NCBI GenBank assembly: GCA_019636945.1
Contig: JAHBWO010000027.1
Span: 1-37,744 of the forward strand
DNA from: Nitrospira sp.
GTDB taxonomy: Bacteria > Nitrospirota > Nitrospiria > Nitrospirales > Nitrospiraceae
DNA: 37,744 bases
Direction: 5' to 3'
The stretch's first letter is position 1; every line of letters starts with the position of its first letter. The position numbers and the translations under genes were made by a program. Under the pieces are notes generated by a model. That model saw only the letters and a list, made by a program, of their open reading frames with translations, did no database searches and was not told the DNA's origin. Positions 1-9,730 of the stretch are shown one piece after another.

Positions 1-961
1 CATGGTACGCCCCGTACAAACTGGGGCGAATGAGGTCGTTCATGGCCGCGTCGACAATGACGAAGTGCTTTGTCTCACCAGTTTTCTCGTACAGCGCCTT
101 GGTCACGAGGATGCCGGCGTTCCCGACGATGACACGGCCTGGTTCCATGACCAGTGTCAGACCAAGCCCCTTGACGAGAGGTGAAATCGCATGAGCCAGA
201 TCCTGAGGCAACGGCGGCTTCTCATCGGAATAGGTGATCCCGAGTCCACCGCCGATATTCAGATAGCGAATGTTGATGCCATGGGTTTTTAGCGTGTCAA
301 TCAGAGCCACGACTTTCTTTAACGAATCGACGAACGGCGTCACATCCGTCAACTGTGAGCCGATATGGGCATGAACTCCTACAACGTCGATGTGGCTCAT
401 CGAGGATGCCATTTTGTATTCTTCCAGTGCACGATCGGCTGCAATCCCGAACTTACTTTTCTTCATCCCTGTCGAAATGTACGGATGTGTTTTGGGGTCC
501 ACATCGGGATTGATTCGCAAGGCAATCCGAGCCTTCATGCCGACCGAAGCGGCGACATCATTGATCGCGCGAATTTCGGCGGCAGACTCGACATTGAACA
601 TCAGAATATTCGCCTTGAGCGCGTCACGAATTTCGTCCGGTGACTTGCCGACACCGGCAAAGACGATTTTTGATGCAGGTACGCCGGCCTTCATGGCCCT
701 GAACAGTTCACCACCTGACACAATATCCACTCCGCTCCCTTCTCGTGCCATCAGCCGCAGAATGGCGAGATTGGAGTTGGCCTTCATCGCAAAAGCGATG
801 ACATGCGGGATATCCTTGAACGCGTTGTCATAGGCATGAAAGTGACGGATGAGAGTCTCGTGGCTGTAGATATAACAAGGAGTGCCTAGTTCTTTCGCGA
901 TCCGGCTGACGGGGACTTGCTCGCAGTATAATTCGCCCTGTTGGTACTCAAAGCTATGCAT
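1..961 (-). CDS. lysA: Diaminopimelate decarboxylase, C-terminus cut by window edge
   Basis: PLP enzyme that decarboxylates meso-diaminopimelate to L-lysine in the cytosol, the last step of lysine synthesis. The reading frame starts at the ATG complementary to 959-961 (MHSFEYQQGELYCEQ) and stays open to the window start, giving about 320 of the usual 410-420 residues. Visible family signatures are the PLP lysine in FAMKANSN, the HAHIGSQL strand, the glycine-rich NIGGGLGI phosphate loop, MEPGR, and DAAMNDLIRPSLY near the truncated end. It lies downstream of argH and a small lipoprotein gene on the same strand with a 41 bp gap, so it is probably co-transcribed with the arginine genes. The family call is secure; only the C-terminus is missing. 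Confidence 0.95.
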   Translation of the reverse strand, partial: MHSFEYQQGELYCEQVPVSRIAKELGTPCYIYSHETLIRHFHAYDNAFKDIPHVIAFAMKANSNLAILRLMAREGSGVDIVSGGELFRAMKAGVPASKIVFAGVGKSPDEIRDALKANILMFNVESAAEIRAINDVAASVGMKARIALRINPDVDPKTHPYISTGMKKSKFGIAADRALEEYKMASSMSHIDVVGVHAHIGSQLTDVTPFVDSLKKVVALIDTLKTHGINIRYLNIGGGLGITYSDEKPPLPQDLAHAISPLVKGLGLTLVMEPGRVIVGNAGILVTKALYEKTGETKHFVIVDAAMNDLIRPSLYGAYH

Positions 962-1002
962 CGTCCCAATCCTTAATCAAAAGTAGATTCGTCCGCTGAG
1001 GG

Positions 1003-1230
1003 TCACCGAGTCCCCACCGGCTGTGAAGGTGGAAGACCTATATCATGCCCGTCCAGAGACAGGTCAGAAGCTCCTGGGTCTACTGCCTCGCGCTCTGTCT
1101 GGAGTGCATGCTGTTTCTTTTGCTTTTCAACGATAGGGGCGACGCCTACATACTCAGGGGGAACAGGAGATCCCACGACGCCACAAGCAACCAGTAACCC
1201 TGTCGAGATCAGAACCGGTAGTGTTCTCAT
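1003..1230 (-). CDS. Small lipoprotein, possibly LptM-like
   Basis: A 75-residue predicted lipoprotein. The first 16 residues are a short signal peptide ending in a lipobox (LLVAC), so Cys16 would be lipidated. The mature start CGVVGSPVPPEYVG resembles the CGxxGPLxxP opening of LptM/YifL lipoproteins, which in many Gram-negatives are encoded directly upstream of lysA, as here. LptM assists the LptD/E lipopolysaccharide translocon in enterobacteria. The resemblance is short, so that role is inference. The rest is polar and low in complexity. Its ATG overlaps the argH stop (ATGA), indicating translational coupling. Confidence 0.7.
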   Translation of the reverse strand: MRTLPVLISTGLLVACGVVGSPVPPEYVGVAPIVEKQKKQHALQTEREAVDPGASDLSLDGHDIGLPPSQPVGTR

Positions 1231-2639
1231 GAGAGGTGTTTCTCCAGTTCCTTGATTCGCTGCTCTACTTGAGCTCGAGCCGTACCACCGACTTGTCCTT
1301 TGTGATCGATGGCAGCCACGGTAGTCAATCGTGTGAGCACGTCCTGTGTAATCCGCCCAGAAAACCTACGCAACTCTTCGAGCGAAAGATCGGTCACCTC
1401 ACAGCCACGATCAAGGGCTGCTCGAACGATCCGTCCAGTAATACCGTGCGCCTCACGAAACGGCACACCCTTCATAACCAAGTAGTCGGCCAGCTCGGTG
1501 GCCAACAGCCCACCCCCTTGCAGTGCGCTCGTGAGTCTCTCTCGGTTGACTTGTACGTGGCGCATCAGTTCGGTCATCACCTCAAGCGAGGAGTCCACGG
1601 TATCAAGCGCATCGAAGAGTGCCGGTTTGTCTTCCTGCAAATCGCGATTATAAGTGAGGGGTAGAGCTTTTAGCAGTGCCAACAGGTTGAATAGGTGCCC
1701 ATATACGCGACCTGTTTTCCCCCGTACCAACTCCGGGATATCGGGGTTCTTTTTCTGCGGCATCATACTGCTTCCCGTACAGAAGGCATCGGGCAAGTCG
1801 ACGAATTGGAACTCCTGCGTGGCCCACAGGATCAACTCTTCACTGAGCCGTGACAAGTGCATCATCACAACCGAAAGGGCCGAGGCCACTTCAATCATGA
1901 AATCACGATCAGACACCGCATCCATACTGTTGGCGGTGACGGCAGGAAAATCCAACAACTCAGCTGTATATCGCCGATTGATCGGATAGTTCGTGCCGGC
2001 GAGGGCACCGGATCCCAGCGGCATGACGTTGAGTCGGTTTCTCGCGTCATGCAGTCGACCCTTGTCCCGTTCGAGCATCTCGACATAGGCTAACAGGTGA
2101 TGAGCGAACAAAACCGGTTGAGCTCGCTGGAGATGGGTATAACCCGGCATCATCACTGTGCGGTTCTCAGCGGCCTTTGTAACCAGCGCACGTTGCAGAT
2201 CAAGTAAGCGCGCATGGAGGTTGTCTAAATAGGAGCGTACATACAGCCGAATATCCAACGCAACCTGATCATTTCGGCTTCGACCGGTGTGTAACTTCCC
2301 GCCCAAGGGGCCGATGACCTCTGTTAATCGCCGCTCGATCGCCATGTGAATATCTTCGTCTTGCGGCGTAAAGGTGAACTGACCGCGATCCAGCTCTCTT
2401 TTCACTGCGTCCAACCCACGAATGATGGTCCGAGTTTCTGTTTCCGTCAGGATCTTTGCCTTTGCAAGGGTCTTACAGTGGGCGATACTCCCGGCGATAT
2501 CTTCGGCATAAAGCCGGCCATCGACCATCACGGAGCGCGTAAACGTTTCCACTAATTGATGAGTCTTCTCCCGAAACCGGCCATCCCATGCCTTTCGTGC
2601 ATGGTTGGCGATTTTCTGGTGCTGTTTGCGCTTGGCCAT
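1227..2639 (-). CDS. argH: Argininosuccinate lyase
   Basis: Cleaves argininosuccinate to arginine and fumarate, the final arginine-synthesis step; a cytosolic homotetramer of the fumarase/aspartase superfamily. The 470-residue length is normal. The signature loop GSSMMPQKKNPD, with the catalytic serine in GSS, is intact, as are HTGRSRNDQ near residue 115 and TAxQ-type helices including MPGYTHLQRAQP. The start ATG shares one base with the argG stop, and the stop overlaps the lipoprotein start, so the gene sits inside a tightly coupled operon. Nothing is unusual. Confidence 0.97.
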   Translation of the reverse strand: MAKRKQHQKIANHARKAWDGRFREKTHQLVETFTRSVMVDGRLYAEDIAGSIAHCKTLAKAKILTETETRTIIRGLDAVKRELDRGQFTFTPQDEDIHMAIERRLTEVIGPLGGKLHTGRSRNDQVALDIRLYVRSYLDNLHARLLDLQRALVTKAAENRTVMMPGYTHLQRAQPVLFAHHLLAYVEMLERDKGRLHDARNRLNVMPLGSGALAGTNYPINRRYTAELLDFPAVTANSMDAVSDRDFMIEVASALSVVMMHLSRLSEELILWATQEFQFVDLPDAFCTGSSMMPQKKNPDIPELVRGKTGRVYGHLFNLLALLKALPLTYNRDLQEDKPALFDALDTVDSSLEVMTELMRHVQVNRERLTSALQGGGLLATELADYLVMKGVPFREAHGITGRIVRAALDRGCEVTDLSLEELRRFSGRITQDVLTRLTTVAAIDHKGQVGGTARAQVEQRIKELEKHLS

Positions 2640-3853
2640 CAGGACGAAGCTTTCTTTCGTTGCGCGCGGATCTTGAGCCGTAATGCGTTCAACCGGATGA
2701 ACCCTTCCGCATCTTTCTGGTTATAGACTTCATCTTCTTCGAAGGTCGCGATGTCCAACCGATACAGTGATCGCTTCGATTTGCGCCCCGCCAACGTACA
2801 ACTCCCCTTATAGAGCTTGACGCGGGCGATGCCGCTGACGTCTTTCTGGGCCTCATCGATCGCGGCCTGCAGCATGTCACGTTCCGGGCTGAACCAATAG
2901 CCGTTGTAGATCAAGCCGGCAAACCGTGGAATCAGGCTGTCACGGAAATGTAGGACCTCACGGTCCATGGTCAAGGACTCAATCCCCCGATGTGCCACAT
3001 GGAGAATCGTGCCTCCGGGTGTTTCGTACACCCCGCGCGATTTCATCCCGACATAGCGGTTTTCTACCAGATCGACCCGTCCGACCCCATGGGCACCACC
3101 TATTTTGTTGAGATGAGCCAGTAAAGCGGCCGGACGCATCTTCTTTCCATCGACGGCGATGGGGTTGCCGGCTTGATATTCGATCTCGACTTCCTGCGCT
3201 TTATTCGGTGCTTTCTCCGGAGAGACGGTCAATTGGAAGATTTCGTCGGGTGGCGATTCCCAAGGGTCTTCAAGGATACCGCCTTCGTAGCTGATGTGGA
3301 ACAGATTGGGGTCGGTGCTGTACGGCTTGGCCTTGGTCGCGGTCACGGGGATACCGTGCCGCTCAGCATACTCAATGAGTTCACGGCGAGACCGCATGGT
3401 CCATTCCCGCCAGGGAGCGATGATTTTGAGCTGCGGGGCGAGGGCCATGTAGGTGAGCTCAAAGCGCACCTGGTCATTGCCTTTTCCCGTGGCTCCGTGC
3501 GACACGGCTTCGGCGCCTTCCTTCAACGCGATTTCAGCTTGTCGGCGGGCAATTAATGGGCGAGCGATTGATGTTCCGAGGAGGTAGCTGCCTTCATACA
3601 GGGCATTTCCGCGCAACATCGGGAACACGTAATCTTTGACGAATGTCTCTCGCAGATCTTCCACGTAGACCTTCTTAACGCCCAACGCCTGAGCCTTCTT
3701 CTTCACGGCGTTGAGATCTTCTCCCTGCCCCAGGTCGGCGCAGAAGGCGATGATCTCAGCCTGATAGGTTTCCTGCAGCCACTTGAGGATGACTGAAGTG
3801 TCGAGCCCTCCGGAGTAAGCTAGGACAATTTTCTTGAGTGATGTGGGTTTCAT
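2639..3853 (-). CDS. argG: Argininosuccinate synthase
   Basis: Joins citrulline and aspartate with ATP to give argininosuccinate. The N-terminal PP-loop ATP pyrophosphatase motif [10 protein letters not shown] lies at residues 12-21, and the family segments [13 protein letters not shown] and [10 protein letters not shown] are present. The length of 404 residues fits. I chose the ATG at 3853 because AGGA lies 8 bases upstream; an in-frame TTG at 3859 would add two residues but sits too close to that Shine-Dalgarno. It follows argF by only a few bases and overlaps argH. Confidence 0.96.
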   Translation of the reverse strand: MKPTSLKKIVLAYSGGLDTSVILKWLQETYQAEIIAFCADLGQGEDLNAVKKKAQALGVKKVYVEDLRETFVKDYVFPMLRGNALYEGSYLLGTSIARPLIARRQAEIALKEGAEAVSHGATGKGNDQVRFELTYMALAPQLKIIAPWREWTMRSRRELIEYAERHGIPVTATKAKPYSTDPNLFHISYEGGILEDPWESPPDEIFQLTVSPEKAPNKAQEVEIEYQAGNPIAVDGKKMRPAALLAHLNKIGGAHGVGRVDLVENRYVGMKSRGVYETPGGTILHVAHRGIESLTMDREVLHFRDSLIPRFAGLIYNGYWFSPERDMLQAAIDEAQKDVSGIARVKLYKGSCTLAGRKSKRSLYRLDIATFEEDEVYNQKDAEGFIRLNALRLKIRAQRKKASS

Positions 3854-3862
3854 GGTCAAATC

Positions 3863-4840
3863 CTATCGCGCACCTTTCTTGAGGCTAAGAAGTTGAGTCA
3901 AAATGGCTTTTTGCATATGAAGCCGATTCTCCGCCTGATGGATCACGACAGACTGCGAGCCATCCAACACATCGGCGCTAATTTCTTCTCCCCGATGAGC
4001 CGGCAAGCAGTGCATGACGATCGCGTCGGGCTTTGCCCGTTGCAGGAGCCGGTGATTGAGTTGGTAGGGGGACAGGATGCGTAACCGTCTGGCTTGTTCC
4101 CGTTCACGGCCCATACTGATCCACACGTCGGTATAGACGACATCCGCTTCCTTCACGGCCACCAGGGGATTCTCCACCACCTCGATCGAAGCGCCGGTGG
4201 TGTGTCCATCGATTCTGGCGCGGTCGATGACTCGTTGATCAGGCTGATAGCCGGAAGGACACCCGATGACCACGCGCATCCCCACCTTTGTGCCAGCTTC
4301 AATGAGTGAGTTGGCGACGTTATTCCCGTCTCCGATGTAGGCCAGGCTGAGTCCCTTGAGCCGGCCTTTCAGTTCCTGAATCGTCAGAAGATCGGACAAG
4401 GCCTGACAGGGGTGACTGTGATCAGTAAGCCCATTGATGACCGGCATGGTGGCTTCTGTAGACCACTCCTCAACGATCGCATGGTCATAGGTACGGATGA
4501 CAATGCCGTCGAGATACCGGGATAAGACGCGGGCTGTGTCCGCAACGGTCTCACCGCGAGAGAGTTGAATATCACTCATCGGCAGCACCAGGGCGTGGCC
4601 ACCGAGTTGGTTCATGCCTGCCTCAAAGGACACGCGAGTTCTCGTCGACGGCTTTTGAAAGAGAAGTCCCAGTGTCTTCCCGCGAAGCAACCGGTGAGGG
4701 ACACCCCGTTGCTGCTTCTTCTTGAGAGTCCTTGCCAGCCGTAGGAGCGCAAGGACTTGGGTCCCCGGCATGGTGGCCACGTCAAGTAGGTCCTTGGCGT
4801 ATCGCTCGGTGCCTCGTGGATGTCTGGGTCGTGCGGTCAT
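3863..4840 (-). CDS. argF: Ornithine carbamoyltransferase
   Basis: Transfers the carbamoyl group from carbamoyl phosphate to ornithine, making citrulline. The 325-residue protein has the carbamoyl-phosphate loop PSTRTR near residue 60, HPCQALSD for the second substrate domain, DVWISMG, and the ornithine-binding HCLPAHRGEE near the C-terminus. The carbamoyl-phosphate loop and the HCLP motif separate it from aspartate carbamoyltransferase. Its ATG overlaps the argD stop (ATGA). A standard member of the operon. Confidence 0.96.
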   Translation of the reverse strand: MTARPRHPRGTERYAKDLLDVATMPGTQVLALLRLARTLKKKQQRGVPHRLLRGKTLGLLFQKPSTRTRVSFEAGMNQLGGHALVLPMSDIQLSRGETVADTARVLSRYLDGIVIRTYDHAIVEEWSTEATMPVINGLTDHSHPCQALSDLLTIQELKGRLKGLSLAYIGDGNNVANSLIEAGTKVGMRVVIGCPSGYQPDQRVIDRARIDGHTTGASIEVVENPLVAVKEADVVYTDVWISMGREREQARRLRILSPYQLNHRLLQRAKPDAIVMHCLPAHRGEEISADVLDGSQSVVIHQAENRLHMQKAILTQLLSLKKGAR

Positions 4841-6057
4841 CAGTGGTGAGAGTCTTTTTCCGACCCCTGGCGTTGAGTAAAGAGTGCTCCGAGGAGATCC
4901 ATGAGTCGATCGATCTCCGGCTGTGTAATGATCAAGGGTGGCACCATGCGCAGCACATGCTCGTTCGCGGCATTCAACAGCACCCCGCGCGCCAGCGCAT
5001 CGGCAACCATCGTTCTGACATCGATCGTTAATTCCATTCCCTGTAACAGACCAAGCCCGCGGACCTCCTGGACAACGCGATAGCGGCTCTTGCAGTCAGT
5101 TAAGCCTTTTGCCAAATACTCCCCCATGCGCTTCGCGTTCTCCAGCACAGGCCCCTCAAGCAGGACGTGGCAGACTGCGAGGGCAGCCGCACAGGCGAGG
5201 GGATTTCCGCCGAATGTTGAGGCATGGGAGCCAGGGGTAAATGCCGCTGCTACTGATTCTTTGGCGAGGCAGGCGCCGATTGGGACGCCTCCGGCCAGGC
5301 CTTTCGCCAAGGTCATGATGTCGGGCTGAACCCCCAGCTGTTCATAGGCGAAGAGGGTCCCAGTTCGGCCCATGCCGGTTTGAATCTCATCAAAAATCAG
5401 GAGGATGTCTTTTTGTGTACAGAGCTGCCTGAGGTTCTTTAGATACTCCCGATCAGCGACATGTACCCCACCTTCCGCCTGGATCGGCTCCAGCATGATG
5501 GCTGCGGTCCGCTCAGTCACGAGCGACTCGATGGTCGTGAAGTCATTGAACGGAGCATAGACGAATCCGGGCATCAGCGGCTCGAAGCCCTTTTGAACCT
5601 TTTCTTGACCGGTCGCCGTGACCATGGCCAGGGTTCGGCCATGGAACGAATTCTTCATCGTGATAATTTCAAAACGAGTCGCTCCATAGCGCTCATGCCC
5701 GTAGCGTCGTGCCAGCTTGATCGCCGCTTCGTTTGCTTCGGCGCCGCTGTTACAAAAGAACGCGCGGTCGGCGAACGAATGGTCGACCAGCAAACGGGCC
5801 AGCTTCACCTGGGGTTCGGTGTAATACAGATTGGAGGTATGGATGAGTTGAGCCGCTTGGCGTTGGATCGCCTGGACAAGGTCCGGATGCCCATACCCTA
5901 AAATATTTACCGCGATCCCCGCCACAAAATCCAGGTACTCGCGACCCTCCAGATCATAGACTTTCGCACCCCGCCCCCGCACGATCGAGAGCGGTTGGCG
6001 GGTGTAAGTCTGCATCAGGTACTTGGCCGCGTCGTCCTTCAATTCTTCAGTCGGCAT
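4840..6057 (-). CDS. argD: Acetylornithine aminotransferase
   Basis: PLP-dependent class-III aminotransferase of arginine synthesis, exchanging N-acetylornithine and N-acetylglutamate semialdehyde; many members also serve lysine synthesis as succinyl-diaminopimelate aminotransferase, which would suit the lysA-containing operon. The 405 residues include NSGAEANEAAIKLAR, NSFHGRT, IFDEIQTGMGRTG and the PLP lysine in LAKGLAGGVPIGA. It is the first gene of the minus-strand operon, with AAGGGG about 10 bases before the ATG. The 177 bp gap to the divergent zinc-ribbon gene must hold the operon promoter; I could not identify a convincing -35/-10 pair. Confidence 0.95.
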   Translation of the reverse strand: MPTEELKDDAAKYLMQTYTRQPLSIVRGRGAKVYDLEGREYLDFVAGIAVNILGYGHPDLVQAIQRQAAQLIHTSNLYYTEPQVKLARLLVDHSFADRAFFCNSGAEANEAAIKLARRYGHERYGATRFEIITMKNSFHGRTLAMVTATGQEKVQKGFEPLMPGFVYAPFNDFTTIESLVTERTAAIMLEPIQAEGGVHVADREYLKNLRQLCTQKDILLIFDEIQTGMGRTGTLFAYEQLGVQPDIMTLAKGLAGGVPIGACLAKESVAAAFTPGSHASTFGGNPLACAAALAVCHVLLEGPVLENAKRMGEYLAKGLTDCKSRYRVVQEVRGLGLLQGMELTIDVRTMVADALARGVLLNAANEHVLRMVPPLIITQPEIDRLMDLLGALFTQRQGSEKDSHH

Positions 6058-6234
6058 ATGACGTATCCCCTTAGAAAGAAAGGAACGCTAGCACAGGGAC
6101 AGTAGGAAGAGCAACAAGTGCGGAGGGGAGTGTCAAGCTCAAAAAGAGAGGTCGGATCGGTGCTCAAACCGGAAGCCCATCATCGTTTCAAATGATCCTC
6201 TCTTCCATTTCGGAGTGTGGTAAGCTGCCTCGCC

Positions 6235-6891
6235 ATGACGATGTGTGGGCAGTGTCAGCAGCAGAATCCCGAGGATGCCAACTTCTGCCATCAGTGTGGG
6301 GCAAAGTTGATGGAAGTGAAGGCATCTACTGATGAGCCCACCGCCGGGAACACGACAGCCAAACCGATTCAGGACGAAGAGACACGCTGGCGTCAATTTA
6401 TCGGGCCGAATGCAGACTATTATTTGCGGGTGTTCAAGAAGTTTTCAGCGAACGGGCAACCGCGGTTTGCCCTCTCATGGAACTGGCCGGCCTTTCTCTA
6501 TATCTCATTTCTCTGGTTCCTGTACCGGAAGATGTATCTCCATGCGTTCGTCTATGCCGTTGGTCCGATGGTCTCCACCTATCTTACGGGAGATGTGTCT
6601 GCCGGGATCATCTGGAGTGTCATGGCGGGGGCGACAGCTAATTATCTCTATTATTGGCATTGCTGGGAGCATATCGGAGAAATGAAGCGAAGCAATCGGA
6701 TGGACCCAGCTGCTCAAGACACCGTGCTGAAAGAGTCCGGTGGTGTGCAACCGTACGTCATTTGGGTTGGTGTCGTGTTCTATCTCATTTTCCTGGCGAC
6801 ATTGGTCAAAATGGTCCAGGAAGGTCCGCCGGATGTTGATCAGCAGCCAGGTCGGCCGGCCAAGCAGGCAGCGATGCTGCCTCAGGCGTGA
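6235..6891 (+). CDS. Zinc-ribbon plus DUF2628 membrane protein
   Basis: A predicted inner-membrane protein of about 218 residues. The N-terminus is a zinc ribbon (CGQC then CHQCG, 11 residues apart). After a polar linker comes the DUF2628 region, recognisable by the aromatic WNWPAFLYISFLWFLYRKMY segment, and three or four hydrophobic helices to about residue 195. The function of DUF2628 proteins is not established. The start is uncertain: no well-placed Shine-Dalgarno lies before the ATGs at 6235 or 6241, and a GTG at 6217 is also in frame. It diverges from argD and precedes the phosphoglycerate mutase gene. Confidence 0.8.
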   Translation: MTMCGQCQQQNPEDANFCHQCGAKLMEVKASTDEPTAGNTTAKPIQDEETRWRQFIGPNADYYLRVFKKFSANGQPRFALSWNWPAFLYISFLWFLYRKMYLHAFVYAVGPMVSTYLTGDVSAGIIWSVMAGATANYLYYWHCWEHIGEMKRSNRMDPAAQDTVLKESGGVQPYVIWVGVVFYLIFLATLVKMVQEGPPDVDQQPGRPAKQAAMLPQA

Positions 6892-6945
6892 TCTGTCGCG
6901 ACAGTGGGCACCCAGTGATCATCTTGATGGAAGAGAGGAATGAGG

Positions 6946-7551
6946 ATGGCTCGATTAGTCTTACTTCGGCATGGGGAATCACAATGGAATTTGGAAAATC
7001 GTTTTACGGGTTGGGTGGATGTGCCGCTCTCACCCAAAGGGATTGAGGAGGCAAAAAGTGCGGGGGAGAAACTGCGTGAGGTGAAATTTCATCGCGCCTT
7101 TTCCTCGGTGCTCATGAGAGCGAATGAGACGCTGAGGATTGTCTTGGAAGTGATCGGTCAGACAGGGATCCCCATCGAAAAGGACAAGGCTCTGAACGAA
7201 CGGATGTATGGGGAATTGCAGGGATTGAATAAGGCAGAAACCGCCCAAAAGTACGGTGATGCACAGGTGAAAATCTGGCGGCGCAGTTATGACGTCAGGC
7301 CGCCGGGTGGAGAGAGCTTAAAAGATACGGCAGAGCGGACGCTTCCCTACTATGAGAAGATGATCAAGCCCCATCTGCTGAAGGGCGAAACTATCATCAT
7401 TGCCGCCCATGGCAATAGTCTGCGCGCGTTGGTGATGGAGTTGGATCAGCTCTCAAAAGAAGCGGTCTTGGAGCTGAATATTCCGACTGGAGTGCCGCTA
7501 CTCTACGAATTCGATGAGCGCGGTAAGGTCTTGTCGCATCGGTATCTGTGA
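6946..7551 (+). CDS. gpmA: 2,3-bisphosphoglycerate-dependent phosphoglycerate mutase
   Basis: Interconverts 3- and 2-phosphoglycerate in glycolysis and gluconeogenesis through a phosphohistidine. The N-terminal LRHGESQWN holds the catalytic histidine, followed by the substrate segments [12 protein letters not shown] and [23 protein letters not shown] carries the second active-site histidine. At about 201 residues it is one of the shorter dPGM forms. The ATG at 6946 has GAGAGGA six bases upstream; the in-frame ATG at 6940 abuts that sequence, so I prefer 6946. Confidence 0.93.
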   Translation: MARLVLLRHGESQWNLENRFTGWVDVPLSPKGIEEAKSAGEKLREVKFHRAFSSVLMRANETLRIVLEVIGQTGIPIEKDKALNERMYGELQGLNKAETAQKYGDAQVKIWRRSYDVRPPGGESLKDTAERTLPYYEKMIKPHLLKGETIIIAAHGNSLRALVMELDQLSKEAVLELNIPTGVPLLYEFDERGKVLSHRYL

Positions 7552-7623
7552 TTGCTTCATGGAAATGTTGAGTGTTTCTCGGATCTCAGCGCTGTCTCGG
7601 AGCTGCGGCGGGTTGGAAGGTGC

Positions 7624-8106
7624 TCACCCGATATTCTCCAGCAGCCGACCATATTCCGGAGCAGGCGCATAGTCGATTAACAGCACGAGCAGCTTCTCGC
7701 GGTTGCCTGGTTCAATCAGGCCCAGGTCTTCCATGCGGCCTGCTGTTTCGGCACAGATGCCTGTGGGATTAAGCCCTTCCTGATCCACCAGGTGGGCATA
7801 GTGTTCACGCCGTTCACTCAACTCCGGTTGATACTCCACCCACGTGCCTGTCCCCAGTTGCCCAGAAGGCCACCACTCGGTTTGTACGGACTCGAACAGG
7901 TCTTCCTTGATGAGGGCTCTGTACTTGGAAGGGATATGCGCGTCGATGGCCGCAAGGGCCCAGTAGAGGTTCAGCGAGAGAATCTCTCGCGCGATGGCAG
8001 GGACCTGAGCTTCAGCGGCCTCGATGCCGTATTCCCCAAGCTGAAAAGAAGTAATAGGAAAAGGCATCGCCCTGAACAGTGCTGTCGCGGCTTCGGCTGG
8101 TGTCAT
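7624..8106 (-). CDS. Hypothetical protein, about 160 residues
   Basis: I do not recognise the family. The protein starts at MTPAEAATALFRAMPF (ATG at 8104-8106) and is acidic and soluble, with no signal peptide, membrane segment or cysteine cluster. Aromatic patches occur in the middle (LNLYWALAAIDAHIPSKY, EWWPSGQLG). The same frame extends upstream to 8178, but that extension has low-complexity, arginine-rich composition and no better ribosome site. It ends close to the end of the convergent gpmA gene. Confidence 0.6.
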   Translation of the reverse strand: MTPAEAATALFRAMPFPITSFQLGEYGIEAAEAQVPAIAREILSLNLYWALAAIDAHIPSKYRALIKEDLFESVQTEWWPSGQLGTGTWVEYQPELSERREHYAHLVDQEGLNPTGICAETAGRMEDLGLIEPGNREKLLVLLIDYAPAPEYGRLLENIG

Positions 8107-8381
8107 GGTTACGTGACTAGCATACTGCACTGGTTGTTTCCCCCTCAAGCGGTGGCTTGCGGCGCCGTTTCGTAGCATTCCGGAACATGTCTAGTGCCAC
8201 CATCGAGATGTCGCTGCAACAAGAGTCGTCGCTCGTCGTTTGTGAAGCGTGAAGCATCAGGATCCCGGTTACGCAATACATTTCCCGCTCGACGATTCAC
8301 GAAATGAAGAAGTGGCCATGTGATCCGATCACCGGTCTCGAGGGATATGAGGGGCAATGAAGCGAGATGTAGGGAGGATAA

Positions 8382-8420
8382 ATCGCCCCTCCCGGCTTGT
8401 CCTAGGACGGGAGGGGCGAT
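8382..8420 (-). terminator. Strong hairpin after the OmpA-domain gene
   Basis: A perfect 13-bp inverted repeat (ATCGCCCCTCCCG at 8382-8394, its complement at 8408-8420) with a 13-base loop lies 12 bases past the stop of the minus-strand OmpA-domain gene. The tract after it on the minus strand, TTATCC, is only weakly U-rich, so it is either an imperfect intrinsic terminator or a 3'-end stabilising hairpin. Confidence 0.6.
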
Positions 8421-8431
8421 ATCCAGCAGAA

Positions 8432-9730
8432 TCAGCGAGTGGCGACTTTTTGAACCACGGCTCCGTATGGAGCAGCGGTGCGGGTCCCAGAGGTCTGCCC
8501 GTCCTTTTCACCTGAGGAGGCGATCGGTTGGGTCGATTGGGTCACAATAATCTCAACGCGCCGGTTCTTGGTCCGGCCTTCTTCCGTATCGTTAGTCGCG
8601 ACGGGTCGAGAGTCTGCATAGCCGACGGCTCGGACTCGATCGGCGCCCAGTCCTCCCTTGATTAATGCCTTGCTTGCGTTCTCGGCACGAGCCTGAGATA
8701 GCTCTGCATTGTCCTTAAAAGGCCGCTTAGGATTGTATTTAACGGGGATGCTGTCGGTATGACCGGCCACTTCAATGCTCTCAGGACGGAATTTCCGTAA
8801 GGCGACACCAATTCGTTTGACCAAGGCGGCCCCTACCGGTGTCATGGTCACTCGTCCTGCACCGAACAGTTCGCCTGATGCCAATGCAAGTGTGAGCTTG
8901 TCACCGCGTTGCTCCATCACCACGGTGCCTCGTTTTAGATCATCCTTGAGTGCAGCCATCAACTTCTCATTGACCTTGGTTATATCAGGGGAGACACGCG
9001 CAATAGCCTGTTGCGGAAACGCATTCTTCATAGAGGGCGTCAGCTTGACCGGCTTTGGCAATGTCTTCCCCACACTCGCCAGGATACGCTTTGCCTGTGC
9101 AAGCTGTGAGTCTCGGCTGGCGAGTTCCATCGTTAACTCTTGATCTTTCGCCACCAACTGCAGGTCCAGATCCGCGATCCGCTGCATGGCGACATCGAGC
9201 TGGTCGCTGCTGATCGTATATTGCCGCTCAATGTCAGAGACCTGCTGCTTCGCCAACTCGAGACTGCTCTTGGTCCGGTTCAGCTCCTGCGACATTTGTT
9301 GGTGGTTGTCCCGCGCCGTGCAGATCCCCGCGAGTTCTTGCTCTTTTTGATTGAGTTGTGCTTCCAATGCTTCAGCACGAGTTTTTTCTGCGTTCAACTG
9401 AGTGGCAGCCGTAGTAGTCTTTTCTCGCAAGAGCGCCAGTTCCTTTTCCTTGGCCGTCAGCTGTTGCAGGAGCAGTTCGAGTCGTGCCTTTTCCTGCTCA
9501 ATGTCTGCATCCGCCTTTTCTTTCTCTTTTGCTCCCTCTGCTGCCTCGGTTTCCCCCGCCTGGCTCTGGGGTACATCAATAGTGATCGACGTCATGGGAG
9601 TAATGGCCGAAACCAGCGCAGCGTCCTCAGAGGCCCCTGACTGAGCAGCGGCAGCCAGGCTCGATTCAGACCCATTCACCACGAGGGTGACGAGAAAGGC
9701 ACAAGCGAGAAGTTTCATCGTTCTAATCAT
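8432..9730 (-). CDS. OmpA-domain protein with long periplasmic coiled coil
   Basis: A 432-residue exported protein. From the chosen ATG at 9730 (GAGG six bases upstream) it has a signal peptide of about 27 residues, a Glu/Gln/Lys/Leu-rich coiled coil over roughly residues 50-240, and a C-terminal OmpA/MotB-type domain. That domain shows VAGHTDSIPVKYN, LSQARAENASKALI, VRAVGYADSRPVATN and KNRRVEIIV, the usual peptidoglycan-binding elements. It probably tethers an envelope component to the cell wall. It has no beta-barrel, so it is not an OmpA porin. The frame continues upstream to 9829 but without a ribosome site. Confidence 0.85.
   Translation of the reverse strand: MIRTMKLLACAFLVTLVVNGSESSLAAAAQSGASEDAALVSAITPMTSITIDVPQSQAGETEAAEGAKEKEKADADIEQEKARLELLLQQLTAKEKELALLREKTTTAATQLNAEKTRAEALEAQLNQKEQELAGICTARDNHQQMSQELNRTKSSLELAKQQVSDIERQYTISSDQLDVAMQRIADLDLQLVAKDQELTMELASRDSQLAQAKRILASVGKTLPKPVKLTPSMKNAFPQQAIARVSPDITKVNEKLMAALKDDLKRGTVVMEQRGDKLTLALASGELFGAGRVTMTPVGAALVKRIGVALRKFRPESIEVAGHTDSIPVKYNPKRPFKDNAELSQARAENASKALIKGGLGADRVRAVGYADSRPVATNDTEEGRTKNRRVEIIVTQSTQPIASSGEKDGQTSGTRTAAPYGAVVQKVATR

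Noticed and set aside
8145..8357. 70-residue minus-strand ORF upstream of the 7624-8106 gene
   Set aside because: It begins with TTG, lacks a Shine-Dalgarno and has no recognisable features. It might be a short remnant, but I cannot support it.
9140..9640. 166-residue plus-strand frame rich in Phe, Leu and Cys
   Set aside because: It is the reverse of the Glu/Lys/Gln-rich coiled coil of the OmpA-domain gene, which explains its hydrophobic look.
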